A stretch of 64,000 bases of DNA from MGIIa-L3 sp11892u (GTDB taxonomy: Archaea > Thermoplasmatota > Poseidoniia > Poseidoniales > Poseidoniaceae), in assembly GCA_965659685.1 (NCBI GenBank), contig CBFHXB010000011.1:1-64000 (forward strand), given 5' to 3'. How positions within the stretch are numbered: position 1 is the stretch's first letter; every line of letters begins with the position of its first letter. The position numbers and the translations under genes are program-made. Below, piece by piece: positions 25,501 through 33,186 of this stretch. Below the pieces are notes generated by a model that was given only the letters and a program-made list of their open reading frames with translations, did not search any database and was not told where the DNA came from.

Positions 25501-28500
25501 ACCGCTTCCAACCAGAGCCTCGAATTGGTGTGGTGGGTGGAAGGTTCGTCCAGCCAGTCCGCCTCCTCAATCCCCTTTGACATGGTTTTCGACCTCGGAG
25601 CAGAGGGTCTCTCCGCCTCTCATCCGGCCAACACCGTCACCTTCACCCACGTCACCAACGGCGCAGGTCATCTTCACCTCAACGGCATCGCCTCATGTCA
25701 ACGTCACGCCGATGCGCCCTCGGTTGACGGACAGCGGTGCAGCACTTCCTTGCGGGTCTGGTCAGCGGCCACCTTGCAGCCCCATGCCTTCACCGCACTG
25801 AGTCCCGTGGACGATCGTCGGCTGTCGCTGGACCTCGCCATCGTGGACGCGGCCTTGGCCGACCGGCGTGCCGGGAGCACGGCGTCTGAGCACCCGCTCG
25901 AAGTCTGGGTTGCGACAGAGCACGGCGCCGTGGACGTTACCCTCGATCTCTCTTCCCGCGTCACGTTGCACGACGCCTTTGTCCAGGTTCCAACACGGGC
26001 ATGGACGCCGGGGACCAACGTGACGGTCATCACCGAGCACGAGCGGACCGACCCACGAGATCCCCTTTCCAGCGTGCCGCTGATCGAATCGGTCACGCTT
26101 GGGTTTGGTCCTTCACCGTCCTCACCGCTTGGTGAAGTCACGGTGGATCGTTTGAGCGAAGGCCTCGCTCGGTTCAGGCAACCCGGCGGGGCCGGAATCG
26201 CGCCACTGCAAGACACCAGCACCGTGGCGTGCGACGCCCGTTCATGCCGGGTTGCGTGGACGTTCACGTCGACATGGTCCTTTGATGACGTGGTTCGCCT
26301 GCATTGGTGGACGGCCGCAACGGACGTGGAGGGACTGACCACCGGACCCGTGGTGCAAGCCATGGACGTGCAGGGCAACGACGTCGAGAACGACCTTGAG
26401 GTGCTCTCTTTGGAAGTGTTCGACGATCGGGGACGAGCCTTGCACGACTGGACCAAGCCGCTTTGGCCGTACGAAGTGAGTGCAAACCGGAGCATGGAGG
26501 TCCGCGGTCAACTTCGCATCGAAGGCATCGCAGGCGTCCACCCCTCGGCCGGCGATGCCTCCATCAGCCTCGAGTTGCGCAACGGGACGTGGATGGACAG
26601 CGTCTTCGTCAGCGTCCAAGACGGGGGTTGGTTCAACGGCACCCTTGTCATGCCGCAGCCCGGCATCTTGCCAAGCGGCGCGGAGCTGACGGTGCAGGCA
26701 CGCATCACGAGGTTCGGCCCTTACGATGCACCCTCCACCACCAGCGAGCAACGGGGCACCTCTCCGGTGGTGGACCTGGTGTACGACGACGTGGCTCCTC
26801 AACTCGTCGCCTTGGACGTGCTTGACCCCGGGGGCCGGCAGCCGGCAGACGGCCATGTGCTTCCCGCTGACGCGAACGTCGCTCTGGTGTTGAACCTCAG
26901 AGACGACCAAGGCTTGGACGGACCCGCCTTCGTCTGGTCGTGGTTGCAATCGCGTGACGATGCCAACGGCAACGGCGTCAGTGAGGCAGGGGAATGGGCG
27001 CGTGTCCTGGTGCCGTTGGCCGAAGGACGCACGGAACAATCCCTTGACTTGCCGTTGATTCAGGCCTCGGACATCGTCCCAACCGGAGCCGATCTTGGCC
27101 TTGCTCGCTTTGTGGTGGAAGCCTACGATGTGGCAGGGCACATGCTTCCCGGAGGCGGTGCATTCGAAGGGCCGTTCGCAGCGGAACTTCGTCTTGAAGC
27201 ACGCCGACCCACCACCGTCCCTACGTCGAGTTTGGTGCTTGACGCAGACCAAGGTCGGTTGTATCCTGGCCATCTCCACACGTTCTCCGTCGAAGTCAGG
27301 GACGCCAACGGCCTGACCACCTTGGACGCCGTCGAACTGGCCCTTCTCGGCCAGGATGAAGACGCATGCCGTATCCTCTACGTCCCAAGAACGGAGGAAA
27401 CCCGACCCGACGTGGCATGCTTCCTCGGCGCACCCGTGGTCAACGTTCAGCACCTCGGTGGGGCAGCATGGCGGCTGGACGTGACCTTCAGGTTGCGATG
27501 GGACGTGGCCTCAACGCATGCTGGACAGGACCATGTCCCGGCCCTGTTCGTCCGCGACGAGGGCCAAGACCTTGGCCTCGGATTTGGGCGGATCAGCGCC
27601 TTGACGTGGTGGACCAACGCCTCGGTTGATCTTCGTCTGGAGTCGGCCACGGACACCTCTCCGCCGTACGGCTCCTACACAGACGGGTCCCTTTTCGCAG
27701 AGCGTGGCGACGTGGTGAACTTCGCGTATCGTGCGGTGCACTCCAACTCCAACCGCACAGCAGAGCGGCTGCCCGACACCGTCCAATTGGACTGGTCGGT
27801 CACCGACGGAGCCCGCACGGACTCGGGTTCGCTGGACGTTCCAAACGACGGCAGGCCGATGCTTCGCTTGTCCCTCGACCCCACGCTCTTTGTCCGAACC
27901 TCGGGTCAATTGGACGCCACGTTGTCGGGTTGGTCGGAAGGAAACCTGTCCCATCGGGTGACCGTGCACATCGACGAGAACGATCCTCGCTTGCGGGTGG
28001 ACGCCGTCCGCTTCCTGCAGGTGGACAGCACCTCGCTCGGTGAGGTGCCGTTGGCGGTCACCGTGCAGGACGTCGAGCGTCCCGTGGAGCAAGGGGTTGA
28101 GGCCCATTGGAGGATGTTGCGTCAAGGCCGCGTGCTCGACGGCTCTCAGGGAAGCACAGCCTTGTTTCTCGAATCCATGAACGGCCAATCAGCCCTTCAT
28201 TCTGGAACCGTGGACCTTCGTCCGGACGGCTTCAACGTCGTGGAAGGTGACGTTTGGCAGGTGTGGTTCACCGCGACCGACGCCTCCGGGAGGGGTGCGG
28301 TCGGAGAAGGCAGCCTCACCGAACCCGTCACCGTCACGATGCGGTGGATCGCCTATCAACCCGCCCTTGCTTCCTTGGTGGCCGCCCCGTACCGCCCGTC
28401 CGTCGGCGACGTGGTCAACGTGGATTTCGAACTGGCCAATGGGGGCGTCTTGCCTGGCTCGACCCACGTTCGATTGGTGGACGGCGAAGGGGTGACGCTG

Positions 28501-28818
28501 ACCGAGGCGCAGGTCGCCCTCGAACCCGGAGAGCGCCAGCGCGTGTTGTGGACCGTCGAAGCGTGGACCGTCGGCGACCTTGGACTTCGTCTCCAACTCG
28601 GCAACGGGACCGTAAGCGACGTCCCCGTGCCGCTGGCAGACGTCAGCGCAGCAAGCGATGCCCCAAGCGGCAGCAACGTGGGTTGGACGAGCCTTGGCGC
28701 TCTGGCGCTCATTTTGGCCGTGGCAAGCCTTGTCACCGTTCGAATGCAAACCGGATCGAAGCCTCCCTCGAAGCAGGTTGTGGATCTCGGGTTCGAGGCC
28801 TTCGATGAGGAAGAATGA
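22597..28818 (+). CDS. Giant secreted/surface protein with membrane anchor
   Basis: A 2073-residue protein, by far the largest here. The signal peptide spans about residues 1-27 (LGMLLVLLLPLFVPVVHA). The first about 800 residues contain repeated beta-sandwich units like those of immune inhibitor A/M6 peptidases (DGWYIDDAGVEID, GWEGMAIDDL), without a visible protease motif. Middle parts are further beta-rich modules. Near the C-terminus a CARDB-like domain (SLVAAPYRPSVGDVVNVDFE) precedes one membrane helix (about 2028-2047) and a short tail ending FDEEE. There are many Asn-x-Ser/Thr sites. Such giant proteins are typical of marine Group II surfaces and may act in particle adhesion; this is inference. 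The start could also be 22585. Confidence 0.85.
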   Translation: MQRRRASLGMLLVLLLPLFVPVVHAGLGPLRQTSSSTATVTPLGGGGGITANNVTSVSVPLNHTVVDAGLTLGTVWSEDGSNGTQFSHDVRTGFSVGLHDRTEGLLRGGRLTLASPESTNDVEDFEDPVLTPDGWLAVGSADRSWSTVNLSSASLNASFPASAQDGHRALLLGGANVSLTPKMAGCFVAPQVDGPRVVRNMTVNFHSSADLGPQDARWVEWRSATSPTWAALAPEGGYPHAMNGSFDAGMQPDPTGLSAAWVGDETQGWMRHTLSLDGHVGSSEPWYQIRFCFATTNETASRSGWLLDGLSVHNEGDPGGAWFHGNLSGAYAPDADGWVILDTDLSGLSSPTELVFRANWDMEGGWQDSMTTLLSLDNGTSWTLLSQAPGLPGNGILWQGGWLTQESGGWIDVGYSLPPAVFTSSNASSAQLAFRVITDTNVGYGNAGVDGWEGMAIDDLRAITYGGVGNTTVRMLNNFTSTPVLGQGVNLSQTNSTNEWAWTTALGANGPTWWNASFESGRMVPRGWSISLERGQGWDVGVLPNGTTSGPRAWTSGNNGAGIVLDGDYAAESLAFLTSPSYSLPDNSSARLAFRSWVCTETDWDGGAVQISVDDGATWWFPPYHSHTHHTLSRMNPYSPFYDEGIYDGSIHNGGCPTRSQSFDAETIDVSNLSGQDVRFRYVFFSDTWVEKDGWYIDDAGVEIDVFLNEGTWTSPAFSAPARSMWGLLDGHARLPPGTNLTVDLLHQNGSAVDGWTGLTLPTHVSLLTSEAPVLRLRVNMSTTSSLATPILERLTMGSVAHLDAAHLGPVLPSGLVVGQDGAVSNVATSGTYLPFSAWPSCPHDRATVHVIAQGARLVAPGASVTSVGNASGVETFDVAWNAVRLHSGISMELPPGASMKEVRSEVDCVHSATGLTVGLDTQTHEVFDMASLGHGNVLGAADALAMVLNATDGTLLWDGNSSSSGPVTASNQSLELVWWVEGSSSQSASSIPFDMVFDLGAEGLSASHPANTVTFTHVTNGAGHLHLNGIASCQRHADAPSVDGQRCSTSLRVWSAATLQPHAFTALSPVDDRRLSLDLAIVDAALADRRAGSTASEHPLEVWVATEHGAVDVTLDLSSRVTLHDAFVQVPTRAWTPGTNVTVITEHERTDPRDPLSSVPLIESVTLGFGPSPSSPLGEVTVDRLSEGLARFRQPGGAGIAPLQDTSTVACDARSCRVAWTFTSTWSFDDVVRLHWWTAATDVEGLTTGPVVQAMDVQGNDVENDLEVLSLEVFDDRGRALHDWTKPLWPYEVSANRSMEVRGQLRIEGIAGVHPSAGDASISLELRNGTWMDSVFVSVQDGGWFNGTLVMPQPGILPSGAELTVQARITRFGPYDAPSTTSEQRGTSPVVDLVYDDVAPQLVALDVLDPGGRQPADGHVLPADANVALVLNLRDDQGLDGPAFVWSWLQSRDDANGNGVSEAGEWARVLVPLAEGRTEQSLDLPLIQASDIVPTGADLGLARFVVEAYDVAGHMLPGGGAFEGPFAAELRLEARRPTTVPTSSLVLDADQGRLYPGHLHTFSVEVRDANGLTTLDAVELALLGQDEDACRILYVPRTEETRPDVACFLGAPVVNVQHLGGAAWRLDVTFRLRWDVASTHAGQDHVPALFVRDEGQDLGLGFGRISALTWWTNASVDLRLESATDTSPPYGSYTDGSLFAERGDVVNFAYRAVHSNSNRTAERLPDTVQLDWSVTDGARTDSGSLDVPNDGRPMLRLSLDPTLFVRTSGQLDATLSGWSEGNLSHRVTVHIDENDPRLRVDAVRFLQVDSTSLGEVPLAVTVQDVERPVEQGVEAHWRMLRQGRVLDGSQGSTALFLESMNGQSALHSGTVDLRPDGFNVVEGDVWQVWFTATDASGRGAVGEGSLTEPVTVTMRWIAYQPALASLVAAPYRPSVGDVVNVDFELANGGVLPGSTHVRLVDGEGVTLTEAQVALEPGERQRVLWTVEAWTVGDLGLRLQLGNGTVSDVPVPLADVSAASDAPSGSNVGWTSLGALALILAVASLVTVRMQTGSKPPSKQVVDLGFEAFDEEE

Positions 28819-28848
28819 AATCCACGGTCATTTGGCCACAGACCATAC

Positions 28849-28929
28849 GACGGAGTTCCCGAGCGGTCAAAGGGGGTGGACTCAAGATCCTCTGCTAAGG
28901 CTTCGCAGGTTCGAATCCTGCCTCCGTCA
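28849..28929 (+). tRNA. tRNA-Leu (anticodon CAA)
   Basis: Acceptor stem GACGGAG pairs with CTCCGTC; T-arm GCAGG-TTCGAAT-CCTGC; the anticodon loop CTCAAGA gives CAA. A long variable arm fits a class II tRNA. The 3' CCA is encoded directly after the discriminator A (28930-28932). The anticodon stem GTGGA/TCCTC contains one T-T mismatch at positions 28-42. Confidence 0.92.
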
Positions 28930-28975
28930 CCACACTCTTCCATCATGCATCGCAGGATTCCACACCGAGGTCAAG

Positions 28976-28992
28976 GAACCCCTCGAGGGTTC
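28976..28992. other. Short hairpin between converging tRNA-Leu genes
   Basis: GAACCC and GGGTTC form a six-base stem around the five-base loop CTCGA, midway between the two converging tRNA-Leu genes. There is no T-tract next to it, so a terminator role is uncertain. The rest of the 28933-29035 gap shows no other feature. Confidence 0.3.
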
Positions 28993-29035
28993 GCAGGTCA
29001 GAACCAGCCCATCTGGGGCGGTGTTGGAAGGAAAG

Positions 29036-29119
29036 TGCGGGGAGCAGGATTCGAACCTGCGAACCGTTGAGGACTGCGACCTGAACGCAGCGCCGTTGAC
29101 CAAGCTTGGCGATCCCCGC
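29036..29119 (-). tRNA. tRNA-Leu (anticodon CAG)
   Basis: On the minus strand the acceptor GCGGGGA pairs with TCCCCGC, the anticodon arm CTGCG-TTCAGGT-CGCAG gives CAG, the T-arm is GCAGG-TTCGAAT-CCTGC, and a long variable arm marks a class II leucine tRNA. CCA is not encoded, unlike the neighbouring tRNA-Leu(CAA), with which it shares the T-arm. Confidence 0.95.
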
Positions 29120-29166
29120 GTGCAAAATCGACGCTGTGCCGGTCTGTTATCAAGTCACCCCTCGGC

Positions 29167-29883
29167 TTACTCCGAGGCCAAAATGGCCTCGACCAAAGGC
29201 GGGAATGTCGCCCCATGAGGTTCGGGTGAAGCGACGGAAGCGACCGCCGCAACTTCGGGAAATGCACCGCCCACCGCGATCGACCAACCCACCAATTCGA
29301 ACATGCTCAGATCGTTTGGTGCATCTCCGACCGCGAGGACGTCGTCTGGGGAAAGGTCGAGGCGATCCAGCACCTCAGCGAGCCCTTGTCCCTTGGACAA
29401 GCAGGGGTCCATCACGTGGATGGCGAAACCGGTTCGCAACACCGTGAGGTGCGACCAGCGTGAATCGGACAACGCGGCTTGAATCGCTTCCATGTCTTCA
29501 CCGGTCTTGAGGCACCATTCGGATTCCCGCCAGCGGTTGGTGGCGATGCCATCTGCGTCGATGCCTGGAAGTTGTTCTGCGACCCACCTGCATGCGTCCT
29601 CGGCTTCGCTTCCTTGGGCACGGAGCACGACCTCACCGTTCGGGTACCACAACACGCCTCCGTTTTCGCAGACCAGGGGGCCGCTTAACCCAATGAAGCG
29701 CCAGAGTCCGTAGGCGATGGGTCGGGTGTTTCCGGTGCAGATGACAACGGGAATCCCAGCGGCCTCCAAAGCCCTCAGCGCCTCAACTGCGCCAACGTGC
29801 AGCCGCTTGTTGGCGTCGGTCAAGGTCCCGTCAATGTCCACGGCCACCAGTTTTGGCCTCCATCCCTCGGGCACCCATTGCAT
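29167..29883 (-). CDS. HAD phosphatase, archaeal phosphoglycolate phosphatase type
   Basis: A 238-residue Cof/sucrose-phosphatase-type HAD hydrolase. Motif I is VAVDIDGTLTD (nucleophile and acid Asp), motif II is ICTGNTR, the Lys of motif III lies in SKGQGL, and motif IV is LAVGDAPNDLSMF. The small cap between motifs II and III fits the archaeal phosphoglycolate phosphatase family (TA0175-like), which hydrolyses 2-phosphoglycolate. The start at the ATG at 29883 matches the family; the frame also permits 29961, only 24 bases from the divergent ATPase gene, which would leave almost no promoter. Other sugar phosphates are possible substrates. Confidence 0.87.
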   Translation of the reverse strand: MQWVPEGWRPKLVAVDIDGTLTDANKRLHVGAVEALRALEAAGIPVVICTGNTRPIAYGLWRFIGLSGPLVCENGGVLWYPNGEVVLRAQGSEAEDACRWVAEQLPGIDADGIATNRWRESEWCLKTGEDMEAIQAALSDSRWSHLTVLRTGFAIHVMDPCLSKGQGLAEVLDRLDLSPDDVLAVGDAPNDLSMFELVGWSIAVGGAFPEVAAVASVASPEPHGATFPPLVEAILASE

Positions 29884-29985
29884 GGGATTCAGTGGGTTGG
29901 CCTCCTCCTTAGGGGTTCGTGCATCGTGCGGCTTGAACACGTGCTTGGTGGGAGGATTCATGAGAACCGAACCGGTCCGAAGGTC

Positions 29986-32640
29986 ATGGTCGATGACGAC
30001 GAGGTCTTCATCGACATTGCCGACGGGACCGTCACCACAACCCTCAGGTCCTCAACGCCGATCCCCGAGCCGGCGCCAGAACCGAGGCAGGTCGTGGCTG
30101 AAACGACCACAAGCGGCCCGGTGCTTGAGGCGGAAATTGTGGCCGAGGCCACCGGCCAGTACGAAGTGACATGGCCCTTGTTGGGCATGGATTGCCCTGA
30201 TTGCGCTTCCAAGGCCACACGGGCCCTGAAGCACTTGGATCAGGTCTGGGCCCCCGTCATCTCTCCGACCGCTGGGGAAGTCCGCGTGAACATCGATCTC
30301 TCGGTGGGCACCGTTGCCGAGGCCGCCCGTGTCCTCCGCTCGCTTGGGCACGCTCCAAACGTGCCTCATCAACAACTCAACGGCGTTTCTGCCTCTTCTT
30401 TGGCCAACAAGAACGGTGTCCCCATCGCGCGTCTCGACCGGCTGCTTCGGCGTCAACCTGGCGTGCTGGATGCCGAGATTACGCGTGACGACCGGGTGCT
30501 GCTCCAATTGGTTCCCGATGCTCCCGAAGGCATGGAATCCGACCGTGATGCGGCCCTCACAGGGCTTCTGGGCGCGGCTCCAAGCCTTGGTTTGGCCGAT
30601 TCGGACCGGCTGCGTCCCGACCAACGCCGTCTTGTCGGTGGCGCGGTTTCCTTCGCCCTCTTTCCAATCGTGATTCTGCTTGAGATCCTTCATGCTCCGG
30701 CCCTGTTGCTCGGTGGGGTTGCAACGGTGGCGGTCGTCATCGGCGGGGCTGAGATGTTCCGCGAAGCAGCGGCCGGTCTCAAGAACCGACAAATCGGTTT
30801 TCAGGTGCTGACTTCGATGGCCGTCCTTGGTGCCGTGCTGTTGACCATGTGGGAAGAGGCGCTCATCGTGGTCATCCTCGTCGCGTTCACTCAGCATCTT
30901 GAGGGCGACGCCTTGGTGCGGGCCCGCGAAGCCATGCAGGGTGGACTTGACCGGCTTCCGAGGACCGCCCGTCGTTCCAACAAGCCGCATCAGCAATCGT
31001 TCTCCGCACCGATGGGCTTCAGCCTCGCTTCTTCTGGCATGTCGCCGATGCAGGCGCCGCCGCCTGCGGCAGAAACATGGGAGGAGGTGCCGATCGATTT
31101 GGTGCGGCCTGGTGACAAACTCCAGATCCGTTCAGGTGAGTTGATCCCGGCCGATGGCGTCATCGTTGCGGGAACAGGGAGCCTGGACATGGCTCCGCTG
31201 ACCGGCGAATCCGTGCCGGTGGACGTGGAGTCGGGAGACGAACTCAACGCGGGCTTGGTCCTCCAGCGTGGACCTGTGGAAATCGAGGTCTCGGCGACGG
31301 GGGACGACACCCGACTTTCTGGGTTGATCGAAGCCGTGCACACCTTCCGTGAGGAACCTCCCCGCCTGCAAGGGCTTGTGGAGCGTTTCACCACCATCTG
31401 GGTCCCCATTGTGCTCTTTGGTTCGGTCGTCATCTGGCGTGTCCTCTACCCCGACGACATCACCACCATGCTTCTGTTGTGGGTGGTCGCTTGTCCGTGT
31501 GCCCTGTTGCTGGCCGCACCGATGCCCCACGCGGCCATCCTCGCACGTGCAGCGCATCTTGGGGCCATCGTTCGAGGCGGGCATGCGATGGAGCGTCTTG
31601 CCAAGGTCGATCACGTTCTCCTCGACAAGACCGGGACCTTGACCAGCGGTCGACCGACCATCGGTGAAATCACCGTGACCAAAGGGCGTCGACGTGACAC
31701 CGCCATTCGTTTGGCAGGTGGATTGGAAGTGGCGTCCTCGCACCCCTACGCCTTGGCGGTCGGCGATTTGCTTGAGTCCGAGGACCTGAAACCGACTTCG
31801 GTTCAGGACCTCAAGGACGTGCATGCCGGCGTTGAGGGGCGCGTGCGTGGAGACTTGGTGGGCCTCTATCGCCCTGACCGGTTGCCGTCAGGTGTCACCC
31901 TCGAGGGCGAACTCGCTTCAGCCCTCGTGGTCTCCAGCAAGGCAGGACACGGCGCGAGCGTGTTGGTGCGAGGGGAGGAGTGCATCGCGCTCTTCACCTT
32001 CGTGCACGACGACGGACGTTCGGGCTCCGACGAGGTCGTGAAGGACCTCTATGCACGTGGCGTGAACGTCGAGATCCTCTCTGGAGACCTCCAGTCCGCG
32101 GTCGATCAATTCGCAGCACGCGTCGGCATGCCCAGCAAGGCAGCACATGGAGAATTGACGCCTGAGGACAAGGTTCGGTTCGTGGAACAGCGCAGCAGCA
32201 CCCACGTGACCATGATGGTCGGTGATGGTTTCAACGACGCCGGTGCCCTGGCCAAAGCCGACGTTGGCGTGGCCGTGGGTACCGGTGAACAGGTCAACTT
32301 GGAAGCAGCAGACGTGTTGATTCCCGGGGACGACCCGCGGCTCATCACGACCCTCATTTTCCTCGCACGTTCGGCCAACCGCACCCTGTGGGCCAACTTG
32401 CTCTTCTCGATTGGCGTGACCGTCATTCTGGTCTTCGCGGTGATCAACAATTGGTACGACAACCTCTGGATCGGGGTGCTTGTGCATGAAATGTCCGTGA
32501 TCGTCGTCATCCTCAACGGCGCCCGGTTGGCGGGAAGTGACGGCTGGTGGGACCTGATCAAGGGCACCTTCTCCGGCCTCATCGGCGACACGCGAGAGTC
32601 CATCGCGCTCTTCTCCTCACGCTTCCGCTCCTCGTCGTGA
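29986..32640 (+). CDS. Heavy-metal-transporting P1B-type ATPase
   Basis: An 884-residue membrane pump. Residues about 60-125 form a heavy-metal-associated domain with GMDCPDCA (Cys70, Cys73). The transport core has TGESVPVD, a CPC metal site (Cys503, Cys505), the phosphorylated Asp547 in DKTGTLT, SSHPYAL (the HP motif) and MVGDGFNDAGALAKA. The last membrane helix carries HEMSVIVVILNGARL rather than the Asp-containing signature of ZntA, so Zn/Cd versus Cu or Co selectivity cannot be fixed. It probably exports metal from the cytoplasm. A region near 320-370 (QQSFSAPMGFSLASSGM) is a low-complexity insertion. The start is the ATG at 29986; upstream frame extensions overlap the divergent gene. Confidence 0.93.
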   Translation: MVDDDEVFIDIADGTVTTTLRSSTPIPEPAPEPRQVVAETTTSGPVLEAEIVAEATGQYEVTWPLLGMDCPDCASKATRALKHLDQVWAPVISPTAGEVRVNIDLSVGTVAEAARVLRSLGHAPNVPHQQLNGVSASSLANKNGVPIARLDRLLRRQPGVLDAEITRDDRVLLQLVPDAPEGMESDRDAALTGLLGAAPSLGLADSDRLRPDQRRLVGGAVSFALFPIVILLEILHAPALLLGGVATVAVVIGGAEMFREAAAGLKNRQIGFQVLTSMAVLGAVLLTMWEEALIVVILVAFTQHLEGDALVRAREAMQGGLDRLPRTARRSNKPHQQSFSAPMGFSLASSGMSPMQAPPPAAETWEEVPIDLVRPGDKLQIRSGELIPADGVIVAGTGSLDMAPLTGESVPVDVESGDELNAGLVLQRGPVEIEVSATGDDTRLSGLIEAVHTFREEPPRLQGLVERFTTIWVPIVLFGSVVIWRVLYPDDITTMLLLWVVACPCALLLAAPMPHAAILARAAHLGAIVRGGHAMERLAKVDHVLLDKTGTLTSGRPTIGEITVTKGRRRDTAIRLAGGLEVASSHPYALAVGDLLESEDLKPTSVQDLKDVHAGVEGRVRGDLVGLYRPDRLPSGVTLEGELASALVVSSKAGHGASVLVRGEECIALFTFVHDDGRSGSDEVVKDLYARGVNVEILSGDLQSAVDQFAARVGMPSKAAHGELTPEDKVRFVEQRSSTHVTMMVGDGFNDAGALAKADVGVAVGTGEQVNLEAADVLIPGDDPRLITTLIFLARSANRTLWANLLFSIGVTVILVFAVINNWYDNLWIGVLVHEMSVIVVILNGARLAGSDGWWDLIKGTFSGLIGDTRESIALFSSRFRSSS

Positions 32641-32671
32641 AGACCTTAGAGGAGAACGCCGTCCTCGTGGC

Positions 32672-33064
32672 ATGAGCGAGCGGTTGGAAGTGGAATCTTC
32701 CATTGCCCCACCCGGCCTGACGTGCCCACGCTGCGACGGCCTTCTGCCCACCGGGTTGGGAGCGATGACCTGCACCTTGTGCGAGGCGAACGTCAAGGTC
32801 GACCACCCCGGAACCCGTCGTGCGTGGAAGGAAGAGAAAGTCGCCTGCCCTTCGTGCAGCAAAGTCCTCGTCAGCGGTGTCGACCAGCGTCCAGCCTTGC
32901 TCCGCTGTGGGTCGTGCGACGAGGAATTCGTGCTGACTCCTGCGGTCCCCAAGGTGGAGGTCTCTTGCCCGTCCTGCGAGCGTCGCCTTCGAATGCGTCG
33001 TCGCCCGGGTCGCAGGGAAATCACCTGCCCCGCATGCGACAAGCGCTTTGCCGTCACCTTCTGA
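32672..33064 (+). CDS. Triple zinc-ribbon protein
   Basis: A 130-residue protein built from three Cys4 zinc ribbons: CPRC with CTLC (about residues 18-37), CPSC with CGSC (about 59-86), and CPSC with CPAC (about 102-123). The third unit is flanked by Arg-rich segments (RRLRMRRRPGRRE), suggesting nucleic acid contact. No enzymatic domain is visible. Similar multi-ribbon proteins in archaea are transcription or ribosome-linked adaptors, but the partner is unknown. It lies 31 bases after the metal ATPase gene and 122 bases before the coiled-coil gene; it could be a metal-responsive companion, which is speculative. Confidence 0.8.
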   Translation: MSERLEVESSIAPPGLTCPRCDGLLPTGLGAMTCTLCEANVKVDHPGTRRAWKEEKVACPSCSKVLVSGVDQRPALLRCGSCDEEFVLTPAVPKVEVSCPSCERRLRMRRRPGRREITCPACDKRFAVTF

Positions 33065-33186
33065 CCTCCGCGCTGTCTGAGGACTTGCAAACCGGTGCGC
33101 AGTCCCTCCTTCGGGGGCAGTCACCTTATGTATGAAGAGACGAGGATGCACTCCATCGGCAGCCCTGCTGTCGGGATGGGATTTGC

